DNA from: PFJX01 sp964466195
GTDB lineage: Bacteria > Pseudomonadota > Gammaproteobacteria > Burkholderiales > Thiobacillaceae
Assembly: GCA_964466195.1 (NCBI GenBank)
Contig: CAYXMQ010000005.1
Coordinates: 106,657 to 170,656, forward strand
Length of the DNA: 64,000 bases
Direction: 5' to 3'
A program made the translations under genes and the position numbers. Numbering within the stretch: position 1 is the stretch's first letter; each line of letters opens with the position of its first letter. The notes beneath the pieces were generated by a model. The model ran no database searches, was not told the DNA's origin, and was given only the letters and a program-made list of their open reading frames with translations. This document shows, in pieces, positions 40,721 to 48,987 of the stretch.

Positions 40721-40830
40721 TATCACATGCACAGCTTTGACAAGCTGGCATCCCGCGTTATCCTCAATCACCGCGATTTGGCCACTGCCGGCAGGCAGTC
40801 CTTCAGTTCCATTCGAAAGCGATTTGAGCG

Positions 40831-41706
40831 ATGACTATGACACCCCAGCAACTGGTCCAGGAAATCGAGACGCTCTTCAGTTTGCCCGACGTCGCAATCC
40901 GCCTGAATAACCTGATTGATCAGCCCGGCACCTCTATCGATGAACTGGTTGAAGTGGTACAGCTTGACGCGGGTATTGCCAGCACGGTGCTGCGTCTGGC
41001 CAACAGCGCCTGGTATGGCCTGCCCTCGAAGGTCGATACGATCTCGCGCGCCATTACCCTGATCGGGCAGAAGGCCTTGCGCGATCTGGTCATGTCGACT
41101 TCGGTCATCACGACCTTCAAGGGAATTTCTTCCGAATTCGTGGATATGCGCGATTTCTGGGACAACAGCGTCACCTGCGGTGTCGTGACCCGTAATCTGG
41201 CCCAGAAATGCGGTATGCGCGAATCCGAGCGCATGTTCCTGGCGGGCTTGCTGCACAAGATCGGCCGACTGGTGTTCTATGCCAGCCGGCCCGTCCAGTA
41301 CCGACAGGTTCTGCATGATCAGGCCAATGGCGAAGCGGCGATCGTCGCTGCCGAGGAAGCGGTTTTTGGCTTCAACTATGCGCAACTGGGTGCGGCGTTA
41401 CTGCAGGCCTGGCGCGTACCCGCGGCGCTGGATGAGGTGGTCGCCTATCAGCTGGACCCGTTGCAGGCGCCCAGCCATCTGAAAGAAGCGGCCATCGTAC
41501 ATGTGGCGGCCGACATCGCCTATCACATGGCGCCTGACATCAAGGGGCGTTTTCAGTTGGGTGAATACAACCTGAGCTTCCGCGAGAGCGCTTGGGAGTC
41601 GCTTGATCTGGAGCGCGCGGTGCTGGCCGAGACCATGCAGAATTCGCTGATCCAGTCATTCGAGCTGCTGGAAATCATCAATCCGCGTTCAGCCATAATC
41701 ATGTGA
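40831..41706 (+). CDS. HDOD-domain signalling protein
   Basis: A 291-residue protein with an HDOD domain over most of its length (about 15-215). The pattern is clear: LPDVAIRLNNLIDQPGTSID, visible as FSLPDVAIRLNNLI, then VVQLDAGIASTVLRLANSAWYG, LIGQKALRDLVMSTSV and FLAGLLHKIGRLVFY. In this last stretch the HD pair of true phosphohydrolases reads HK, consistent with HDOD being non-catalytic. HDOD proteins act in signalling, often linked to motility or stress. It converges with the LysR gene, with a GCCGGC-GTCA-GCCGGC hairpin at 41717-41732. Confidence 0.88.
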   Translation: MTMTPQQLVQEIETLFSLPDVAIRLNNLIDQPGTSIDELVEVVQLDAGIASTVLRLANSAWYGLPSKVDTISRAITLIGQKALRDLVMSTSVITTFKGISSEFVDMRDFWDNSVTCGVVTRNLAQKCGMRESERMFLAGLLHKIGRLVFYASRPVQYRQVLHDQANGEAAIVAAEEAVFGFNYAQLGAALLQAWRVPAALDEVVAYQLDPLQAPSHLKEAAIVHVAADIAYHMAPDIKGRFQLGEYNLSFRESAWESLDLERAVLAETMQNSLIQSFELLEIINPRSAIIM

Positions 41707-41722
41707 GTGTGAAGTGCCGGCG

Positions 41723-42649
41723 TCAGCCGGCGTGGACGCTTTCCATGATCTCGACAAAGCGCCGCGCTTGCGGCGACATGAATCGACCGCGGCGCAACAC
41801 CAGCCCGTAACTGCGCTGCGGAAAGTATTTGGTCAGCGGTATGCTGGCCAGTTTCTCGCTGCCGGTCATGCAGATGTCGGTGACGATGGAAATGCCCATG
41901 CCCAGTTCAACGTATTTCTTGATTACTTCCCATCCGCCGGCTTCCAACGTCACCGTGAACGTCAGATTGTTCTGCTGAAAGACATATTTGACGATGCGCC
42001 AGGTCGACAGATGCGAAGGCGGCAGGATCAGGCCGAAGTGACTGACGTCTTCCAACGTCACTTCCTCGCCTGATGCCGCTTTCTCGGCCAGCGGGTGACC
42101 CAGCGGGGTAATCAGCATCGGGTCGTAGTTCACGACCGGCTTGTATTCGATGTCTTCCGGCACTTCCAGCATCGAGCCGACCGCAAAATCGATTTCATCC
42201 GAGCGCAGCATCTTCAAGCCGTCGCGGCCGGTGACATTGAGTATCTTGAGTTGTACCTTGGGGTAAGCGGCGACGAAGCGGCGCACCGGCTCGGGCATGA
42301 TGTAAAGAATCGTTGATTCGCCGGCGCCGATCTTCAGTTCGCCCGATTCCATCTTGCCGAAATGCGCCGAGAAGGTTTCCTGCAATTTGTCGATGCCATC
42401 GACCAGCGGTTCCGCCAGCTCGAACAAGACTTCGCCTTCCGGCGTGAGTTTCAGATGCGGGCCGCGGCGCTCGAACAGTACGACCTCCATTTCGCGTTCC
42501 AGCGCCTGGATTTGCAGCGAGACCGAGGGTTGCGACAGGAACAGTTTTTCAGCAGCTTTAGATATGCTGCCGCAGCGCACGACCTGATAAAACGCGCGCA
42601 ATTGTTTCAGGCGGTTGTTCTTGTAGTAGAGCTGGGAGTCGGAGGGCAT
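41723..42649 (-). CDS. LysR-family transcriptional regulator, candidate regulator of the rnf/PFOR operon
   Basis: A 308-residue LysR-type regulator. The winged HTH is at about residues 14-72 (LKQLRAFYQVVRCGSISKAAE, in part FYQVVRCGSISKAAEKLF, then LSQPSVSLQIQALEREM). The effector domain follows from about 100 (GELKIGAGESTILYIMPEP). It is divergent from rnfB across 168 bases, the classic position for a LysR protein controlling the neighbouring operon. The inducer is unknown. Regulation of rnfB and the oxidoreductase is inferred from position. Confidence 0.92.
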   Translation of the reverse strand: MPSDSQLYYKNNRLKQLRAFYQVVRCGSISKAAEKLFLSQPSVSLQIQALEREMEVVLFERRGPHLKLTPEGEVLFELAEPLVDGIDKLQETFSAHFGKMESGELKIGAGESTILYIMPEPVRRFVAAYPKVQLKILNVTGRDGLKMLRSDEIDFAVGSMLEVPEDIEYKPVVNYDPMLITPLGHPLAEKAASGEEVTLEDVSHFGLILPPSHLSTWRIVKYVFQQNNLTFTVTLEAGGWEVIKKYVELGMGISIVTDICMTGSEKLASIPLTKYFPQRSYGLVLRRGRFMSPQARRFVEIMESVHAG

Positions 42650-42735
42650 GATGAATGGCTGAAGCGGGCTTGCTGCATTGCATCATTAAAATCTCCTATG
42701 TTCAAGATTGAAATTATTGACCGATCATATAAAGG

Positions 42736-42768
42736 GCATTTCAATAAACTGTGCACTGCAGCATTTCA
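42736..42768 (+). promoter_or_regulatory. Direct repeat in the LysR-rnfB intergenic region
   Basis: Two copies of GCATTTCA (42736-42743 and 42761-42768) are spaced 25 bases start to start, in an unusually AT-rich stretch between the divergent LysR and rnfB genes. They flank the small palindromes GTGCAC and CTGCAG. They may be an operator for the LysR protein; no perfect T-N11-A palindrome is evident. Confidence 0.4.
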
Positions 42769-42817
42769 GGATTTAATGGTCTTCAGATTCCCGAGATGAT
42801 CGGGGCAAGGAGTGCAA

Positions 42818-43702
42818 ATGGAGATGCTTACAGGCGTGGCGATGGCGGGAGCCTTTATGGCCATCCTGGGCACCGCATTGGCCTGGCTGTTGGCATTGGC
42901 CAACAAGCGTCTGTATGTCTATGAAGACCCGCGCATCGGCGAGGTCGAGGACATGTTGCCCAAGTCGAATTGCGGCGCCTGCGGCACGGCCGGCTGCCGC
43001 AACTTTGCCGAACTGGTGGTGGCGGGCGAGATCATTCCGGCCAAATGCACTGTGAATCCGCCGGATGTGAACGCCTATATCGCCAGTTTCCTCGGCGTGG
43101 TCATGGGCGAAGTGGAAAAACGGGTGGCGCGTCTGGCTTGCGCCGGCGGCAACCATGTCGCCTGGCAACGCGCAAAGTATCAAGGGCTGGGCACCTGCCG
43201 TGCGGCGGCGACCGTATCCGGCGGCGGCAAGGCGTGCGCCTGGGGTTGCCTGGGCTTGGGCGACTGCGCAGTCGAATGCGATTTCGACGCCATCACAATG
43301 GACAGGCAGGGGTTGCCGCAGGTGGATGCCAATCTGTGCACCGCCTGCGGCGATTGCGTCGATGTCTGTCCGAAGGCTCTGTTTGAGTTGCAGCCCGTGA
43401 GCCACAAGCTCTGGGTGGCCTGCAAGAGCCGGGCCGACGGCGACACCGCCGAAGCGCAATGCCAGGTGGCCTGCACCGCCTGCGGCAAGTGCGTGATGGA
43501 TGCCGCACCCGGACTGATCCGCCTGGACAACAATCTGGCGGTGATCGACTACAGCCGGAACCACCTGGCTACACCCGCGGCCATCGAGCGCTGTCCCACC
43601 GGAGCGATCGTCTGGCTGGACGACAGCCGGATACTGAAAGGGCGCGAAGCCAAGAAGATCATTCGCATCGAGGCGCTGCCGGTCAGCGCCAACATTGTCT
43701 AA
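42818..43702 (+). CDS. rnfB: Rnf complex subunit B, electron entry ferredoxin-like subunit
   Basis: A 294-residue iron-sulfur subunit that accepts electrons from ferredoxin. The start at ATG 42818 has AAGGAG 5 bases upstream. One N-terminal helix (AGAFMAILGTALAWLLALA) precedes the Fe-S domain NCGACGTAGCRNFAELV, then a clostridial-like section (GLGTCRAAATVSGGGKACAWG, shown in part as GTCRAAATVSGGGKACAWG) and ferredoxin motifs CTACGDCVDVCPKA and CTACGKCVMDAAPG. In the last motif the usual fourth Cys is Ala; a Cys in AIERCPTGAI may replace it. It is first in the operon rnfB-PFOR-rnfCDGEA. Confidence 0.9.
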   Translation: MEMLTGVAMAGAFMAILGTALAWLLALANKRLYVYEDPRIGEVEDMLPKSNCGACGTAGCRNFAELVVAGEIIPAKCTVNPPDVNAYIASFLGVVMGEVEKRVARLACAGGNHVAWQRAKYQGLGTCRAAATVSGGGKACAWGCLGLGDCAVECDFDAITMDRQGLPQVDANLCTACGDCVDVCPKALFELQPVSHKLWVACKSRADGDTAEAQCQVACTACGKCVMDAAPGLIRLDNNLAVIDYSRNHLATPAAIERCPTGAIVWLDDSRILKGREAKKIIRIEALPVSANIV

Positions 43703-43716
43703 AGAGGCAGGCCATC

Positions 43717-46700
43717 ATGATCAAGAATCCCCTCACCAAACTCCTCGGCAACATGCATTTGATCGAACCCGCATCGACCGGCAAATCTGCCGCCACAGCC
43801 CAGGCGGCAAAGTATCCCGGCGTTCGCGATGCCATCGACGGCAACACCGCCGTCATTCTGGTCGAACGTGAGGCCTCCGACGCCGCCGGCGCCTACCCCA
43901 TCACCCCCTCCACGCAGATGGGCGAATACTGGGCCGAAGCCGCCGCGGCTGGGCATGTGAACATGTCCGGCCGCGCGCTGATCTTCCTGGAGCCGGAATC
44001 CGAACATGCGGCCGCCGGCGTCACTGCCGGCATGGCGATGACCGGTTTGCGCGCGGTCAATTTCTCATCCGCCCAAGGCGTGGCCTTCATGCACGAGTCG
44101 CTCTACGGCGCCGTCGGCAAGCGACTGCCCTACGTGCTCAATATGGGCTGCCGCGCCATCACCAAGGCCACCTTGAACGTCCACTGCGGCCATGACGACT
44201 ACCACTGCGTCGACGACACCGGCTTCATCCAGGTGTTCGCGAAGAACGCGCAGGAAGCCGCCGACCTCAACCTGATTGCGCGCAAGACCGCAGAACTGGC
44301 TCTAACCCCGGCCATCGTCGCGATGGACGGCTTTCTCACCACGCACCTGATCGAGCCGGTGCTGGTGCCGGAAAAGGAACTGGTGGCGGAGTTCCTCGGG
44401 CGTCCGGACGACCTCATCGCGACCCCGACCCCCGCCCAGGAAATGATTTATGGCCCCAAACGCCGCCGCGTGCCGGCGCTCTGGGATGTGGACTCCCCGG
44501 TGGCGTCCGGCGCCGTCGCCAACCAGGATGCGCACATGCAGGCCACCGCCGCACAGCGGCCGTATTTCTTCGCGCATATTCCGGCGCTGATGGAGCAGTG
44601 CATGGCCGAGTACGGCGAACTGACCGGCCGTCATTACAGCCGGGTCGATGCCTATCGCTGCGACGATGCCGAATACGTCATCCTCGGCATGGGCTCCATG
44701 TGCGTGCAGGCGGCGGCGGTCGCCGACTGGCTGCGCGAGAACCGCAAGCTGAAAGTGGGCGTGGTTAACCTGACGACCTACCGCCCCTTCCCTGGCGATC
44801 TGATCGGCCGGGTGCTCAAAGGCAAGAAGGGGGTGGCGGTGCTGGAGCGGACCGACCAGCCACTGGCGGAAGACTTGCCGCTGATGCGCGAGGTGCGCGC
44901 GGCGCTGAGCAAATGCATGGAAAACGGCGCGGAAGCGGAGTTTCGGCGAAGCCAAAACTCCGTGCTGGAAGAGTTTCGGCGAAGCCAAAACTCCGTGCTG
45001 GAAGAGTTTCGGCGAAGCCAAAACGCCAGCGCCTACCCGGACTATGCGGTGTATGCCAAGCCGCAGGACATGCCGCGCCTCTACTCCGGCTGCTATGGCC
45101 TGGGTTCGCGTGACCTGCAACCGGAGGGGCTGCTGGCCGCGGTCGAGAACATGCTGGACGGCGGTGCCCGCAAGAAGTTCTTTTACCTCTCCATCGACTT
45201 CATCCGCGACCAGGCGGCCAATCCCAAGCAAGAAATTCAGCAACAGGAAATCCTCGCCGCCTACCCGAGGATTCAGGAACTCGCGCTGCGCGGTTCGGAA
45301 AACCCCAATCTGCTGCCGAAGGACGCGATCGCCGTGCGCATGCATTCGGTCGGCGGCTGGGGCGCGGTGACTACCGGCAAGAACCTGGCCATGACGCTGT
45401 ACGAGTTGCTCGGCTGGGACATCAAAGCCAATCCGAAATACGGCTCCGAGAAGAAGGGCCAGCCGACCACCTATTTCCTTTCCGCCGCGCCGGAACCGAT
45501 ACGCGTCAATTGCGAATACACCCGTGTCGATGTCGTGCTTTCGCCCGATCCGCAGGTGTTCCTGCATACCAATGCGGTGGCCGGCCTGAAGCAGCATGGC
45601 GTGTTGATCATCCAGAGCAATCTGCCGGACGCCGCGGCCCTCTGGGCCACCTTCCCGGTGTATGCGCAGAAGTACATCGTCGAGAACGACATCCAGGTGT
45701 TCTATCTGGACGCCTTCAGCATCGCGCGCGAGGAATCCTTCAATCCCGATCTCCAGCTGCGCATGCAGGGCATCGCCTTCCAGGGCGCGTTCTTCCACGC
45801 CTCCGATGTGCAGCAGCGCGCCGGCTTGACGGAAGAGACGCTGTTCAGGGCGATCGAAAACCAGCTCAACGAAAAATTCGGCGGCAAGGGCAAACGCGTG
45901 GTGGACGACAACCTGCGCGTGGTCAAGCGCGGTTATACCGAGATCCACGAAATTCCGGCCGCCGTGAAAAAGGTCGGCGTGCGTGAGCCCGCCGCCTTCA
46001 AGGCCACGCCGTCGCTGCCGATCATGTTGAAGCGCATGCCGGAAAACAATGGTGCGCTGGTCAAGACCGCCGATCCCCATCGCTTCTGGGAACAGACCGG
46101 CAACTTCTATGTCTCCGGCAAGGGCTCCGACAACCTCGCCGACCCGTTCATGGGCCTGGCGCTGGTGCCGGCCGTCACCGGCGTCTATCGCGACATGACG
46201 CAGATCCGCTTCGAGCATCCGGTGTGGATCGCGGAACACTGCACGGCCTGCGGCAACTGCTATACGACTTGCCCGGACTCGGCAATTCCCGGCTTGGTTT
46301 CCAGCGTCGGCGACGTGCTCAACACGGCCATCAGCAATATCGAGATGGGCGGCCGCATCACCCGCTTCCTGCGCAAGGGCGCCCGCGTCATCGAGAAGAA
46401 ACTGCACGGCGTGCTGGACAAGGATGGCCTCGACGTGCGCGCCCTGCTCAAGCGGACGATCGAAGACGCCCTGCATGAAGATCCCAACCAGGGCAATGCG
46501 GCGATGGAAGAGGAATATCGCCTGCTGGAACACGAGATCGGCGAATTCCAGTTCGCCACCACCAAGCCCTACTGGACCAACAAGGAAAAGAAAGGCAAAG
46601 GCAGCGGCGGCCTCTTCTCGATCACCGTCAATCCCTACACCTGCAAGGGGTGCGCGCTGTGCGTGGCGGTGTGTGACGACGGCGCCCTGAAGATGGTCAC

Positions 46701-48801
46701 CCAGACCGACGACAGCATCGTGCAGCTGCGCCGGGAATGGGATTTCTGGCTCAATCTGCCCACCACGCCGAAGGCCTACAGCCGCATCGACGACCTCGAC
46801 GAAAAGATCGGCGCACTGGAAACCCTGCTGCTGGACAAGAAAAACTACAACAGCATGGCCTGCGGCGACGGCGCCTGCCTGGGCTGCGGCGAGAAAACCG
46901 CCATTCATCTGTTCACCAGCACCGTCACCGCACTGATCCAGCCGCGCGTGGCCCGTTTTGTCGAAAAGCTGGACAGCCTCGTCGACCAGCTGGAAAAGCA
47001 CCTGCGCATGAAGCTCACCGAATCGGTGAACCTGTCCGACACCGGCGCCATGATGGCCGCCATCGCCAGCTATGAGGCCAACCGAACGGGCAGCGACCTG
47101 ACCCTGGCCGAGCTGTCGGAAAGCCTGCAGGCCGACCACGCCGCGCAGCCGATCGATACGCAGTGGCTGAAATGGGTGACGCAGTTGCTGGCGCGCCTGA
47201 AAGACCTGAAATGGCGTTACGAGGAAGGCCCCAGCCAACGCGGCCGCGCCGAGATGGGCATCGTCAACTCGACCGGCTGCACCTCGGTGTGGGGCTCCAC
47301 GTTCCCGTACAACCCCTATCCCTTCCCGTGGACCTCGCATTTGTTTCAGGACTCGCCGTCGGTGGCGATGGGGCTGTTCGAGGGCCATATGACCAAGATG
47401 GCGGACGGCTTCAAGGCCGTGCGCATGGCGGAGATCGAGCTGGGTTTGAACGGCAATCCGGGCGGCTACAACCCGGCCGTGCATGACGCCGAGTTCACCT
47501 ATTTCAACTGGGAACAATTCACTGCGGAAGAGTGGCATCTGTGCCCGCCCGTGGTCGCAGTCGGCGGCGACGGCGCCATGTACGACATCGGCTTCCAGAA
47601 CCTGTCGCGTGCGCTGATGACCGGCATGCCGGTGAAGATCATGGTGGTGGATACCCAGGTCTATTCCAATACCGGCGGCCAGGCCTGCACTTCCGGCTTC
47701 ATCAGCCAAGTGGCGGACATGACGCCCTATGGCAAGAAAGGCCGCGGCAAGAAGGAAATCCGCAAGGAAATCAGCCTCATCGGCATGGCGCATCGTTCCG
47801 CCTATGTCGCCCAGAGCGCCATTTCCAGCCCCACGCATATGATCGAGAGCTACATCGACGGCCTCAATTCGCGTCGTCCGGCGCTGTTCAACATCTACGC
47901 CGTATGCCCGCCGGAACATGGCGTCGGCGACGACACGTCGGTGGAACGTTCCAAGCTGGCGGTGGAATCGCGCGCCTACCCGCTGTTCCGCTACGACCCC
48001 GACCAGGGCGCCACGTTCAGCGAATGCGTCAGCCTGGAAGGCAACCCGGAACTGGAGGCCGACTGGCCTCGTTACACCCTGGCCTATCAGGAAGAGGGCG
48101 GCGGCGAGCAGAGCATGCCGCTGCCGCTGACCTTCGCCGACTTCGCGCTGGGCGAGGGGCGTTTCGCCAAGCACTTCCGCAAGGCGCCGCCGGACACCTG
48201 GAATGACGACATGGTGTTGCTGGCCGACTTCCTGCAGCTCGCCGGCGACGACCGCGACGGCAAGTTCCCCTACATCTGGGCGGTGGACAAGAAGCAGCGC
48301 CTGATGCGCGTACTGGTTTCGGCCGAACTGGTGAGTTCGTGCGAGGAACGCCTGCAGTTCTGGCAGCAGTTGAAGGATGTGGCCGGCCTGAACACACCCG
48401 CCGTGGATGAGGCCGCCATCGCCGACAGCGCGCGCGCCGAACTGCTCGGCCGGATCAGCGCCAGCCTGGCCCAGTTCGGCGCCGTGGCGCCGCTGTCCGC
48501 CGAGGTGCAGGCCGGCGTACAGGCTGCACCCCAGGGAGCCGGTCCGGATGGCTATGAGCCGGTTTACATCGATACGCCGGAATGCACCGCCTGCGACGAA
48601 TGCACCAAGCTGGCGCCCAAGACCTTCGCCTACAACGCCGACAAGAAAGCCACCGTCATCAATCCGCAGGGCACGAAATACGCCGATCTGGTCAAGGCCG
48701 CCGAGAAATGCACCGCCGGCTGCCTGCATCCCGGCACGCCGTGGAACATGAACGAGCCGAACATCGACAAGCTGATCGCCCGCGCGGCGAAGTACAACTG
48801 A
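43717..48801 (+). CDS. Giant pyruvate:ferredoxin (flavodoxin) oxidoreductase with C-terminal ferredoxin domain
   Basis: A CoA- and thiamine diphosphate-dependent 2-oxoacid oxidoreductase of 1694 residues; typical single-chain PFOR is near 1170-1200. The start ATG 43717 (MIKNPLTKLLGN) has AAAGAGG upstream. The order is POR domain I (AYPITPSTQMGEYW near 59), domain III and other middle domains, 2[4Fe-4S] motifs (CTACGNCYTTCPDS at 842; CKGCALCVAVCDDG at 976), a proximal-cluster motif (ACGDGACLGCGEKTA), and the thiamine diphosphate site (GGDGAMYDIGFQN near 1284). An extra C-terminal ferredoxin follows (CTACDEC at 1623, CTAGC at 1665). A three-copy 11-residue repeat sits at 408-436. It lies between rnfB and rnfC. 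Pyruvate as substrate is inferred from the family. Confidence 0.9.
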   Translation: MIKNPLTKLLGNMHLIEPASTGKSAATAQAAKYPGVRDAIDGNTAVILVEREASDAAGAYPITPSTQMGEYWAEAAAAGHVNMSGRALIFLEPESEHAAAGVTAGMAMTGLRAVNFSSAQGVAFMHESLYGAVGKRLPYVLNMGCRAITKATLNVHCGHDDYHCVDDTGFIQVFAKNAQEAADLNLIARKTAELALTPAIVAMDGFLTTHLIEPVLVPEKELVAEFLGRPDDLIATPTPAQEMIYGPKRRRVPALWDVDSPVASGAVANQDAHMQATAAQRPYFFAHIPALMEQCMAEYGELTGRHYSRVDAYRCDDAEYVILGMGSMCVQAAAVADWLRENRKLKVGVVNLTTYRPFPGDLIGRVLKGKKGVAVLERTDQPLAEDLPLMREVRAALSKCMENGAEAEFRRSQNSVLEEFRRSQNSVLEEFRRSQNASAYPDYAVYAKPQDMPRLYSGCYGLGSRDLQPEGLLAAVENMLDGGARKKFFYLSIDFIRDQAANPKQEIQQQEILAAYPRIQELALRGSENPNLLPKDAIAVRMHSVGGWGAVTTGKNLAMTLYELLGWDIKANPKYGSEKKGQPTTYFLSAAPEPIRVNCEYTRVDVVLSPDPQVFLHTNAVAGLKQHGVLIIQSNLPDAAALWATFPVYAQKYIVENDIQVFYLDAFSIAREESFNPDLQLRMQGIAFQGAFFHASDVQQRAGLTEETLFRAIENQLNEKFGGKGKRVVDDNLRVVKRGYTEIHEIPAAVKKVGVREPAAFKATPSLPIMLKRMPENNGALVKTADPHRFWEQTGNFYVSGKGSDNLADPFMGLALVPAVTGVYRDMTQIRFEHPVWIAEHCTACGNCYTTCPDSAIPGLVSSVGDVLNTAISNIEMGGRITRFLRKGARVIEKKLHGVLDKDGLDVRALLKRTIEDALHEDPNQGNAAMEEEYRLLEHEIGEFQFATTKPYWTNKEKKGKGSGGLFSITVNPYTCKGCALCVAVCDDGALKMVTQTDDSIVQLRREWDFWLNLPTTPKAYSRIDDLDEKIGALETLLLDKKNYNSMACGDGACLGCGEKTAIHLFTSTVTALIQPRVARFVEKLDSLVDQLEKHLRMKLTESVNLSDTGAMMAAIASYEANRTGSDLTLAELSESLQADHAAQPIDTQWLKWVTQLLARLKDLKWRYEEGPSQRGRAEMGIVNSTGCTSVWGSTFPYNPYPFPWTSHLFQDSPSVAMGLFEGHMTKMADGFKAVRMAEIELGLNGNPGGYNPAVHDAEFTYFNWEQFTAEEWHLCPPVVAVGGDGAMYDIGFQNLSRALMTGMPVKIMVVDTQVYSNTGGQACTSGFISQVADMTPYGKKGRGKKEIRKEISLIGMAHRSAYVAQSAISSPTHMIESYIDGLNSRRPALFNIYAVCPPEHGVGDDTSVERSKLAVESRAYPLFRYDPDQGATFSECVSLEGNPELEADWPRYTLAYQEEGGGEQSMPLPLTFADFALGEGRFAKHFRKAPPDTWNDDMVLLADFLQLAGDDRDGKFPYIWAVDKKQRLMRVLVSAELVSSCEERLQFWQQLKDVAGLNTPAVDEAAIADSARAELLGRISASLAQFGAVAPLSAEVQAGVQAAPQGAGPDGYEPVYIDTPECTACDECTKLAPKTFAYNADKKATVINPQGTKYADLVKAAEKCTAGCLHPGTPWNMNEPNIDKLIARAAKYN
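44938..45024 (+). repeat. In-frame 33-nt tandem repeat within the oxidoreductase gene
   Basis: Two perfect 33-base units (44938-44970, 44971-45003) and a third partial unit (45004-45024) encode EFRRSQNSVLE twice, then EFRRSQN. Each unit contains an imperfect palindrome GAGTTTCGGC-GAA-GCCAAAACTC able to form a hairpin. The perfect identity points to recent duplication. Confidence 0.95.
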
Positions 48802-48847
48802 TAGGCAGCCGGCCGTGCCGAGCCGCGTCGTTGAATCCTCTGCCGCT

Positions 48848-48936
48848 CCCGTTTGGAAAAACGGGGCGTCGACCCCACTGCGCGTCGTCGAGAGGTTCCC
48901 TCCTTTGTCAAAGGGGGGCAGGGGGGATTCCGTCCG
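48848..48936 (+). repeat. Intergenic palindromic elements between the oxidoreductase and rnfC genes
   Basis: The 186-base gap holds a perfect hairpin CCCGTTT-GGAA-AAACGGG (48848-48865) and a second palindrome CCTTTG-T-CAAAGG (48902-48914) flanked by C-rich and G-rich runs. The second form (CCTCCTTTGnCAAAGGGGG) is like dispersed intergenic repeats seen in other proteobacterial genomes. No U-run follows, so neither is a clear terminator. Confidence 0.6.
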
Positions 48937-48987
48937 GTTCAGTCGTGGTCAATCGGCGCGCACGGCGCACCCTGCGACTAGGCGGCC

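Noticed and set aside
44938..45024. Repeats that could suggest a CRISPR or transposon end
   Set aside because: There are only two and a half identical units in frame with no spacers, no target duplication and no transposase.
44302..48729. A 1475-residue minus-strand open frame across the PFOR gene
   Set aside because: It mirrors the PFOR reading frame, shows no recognisable domain and has composition typical of an antisense shadow.
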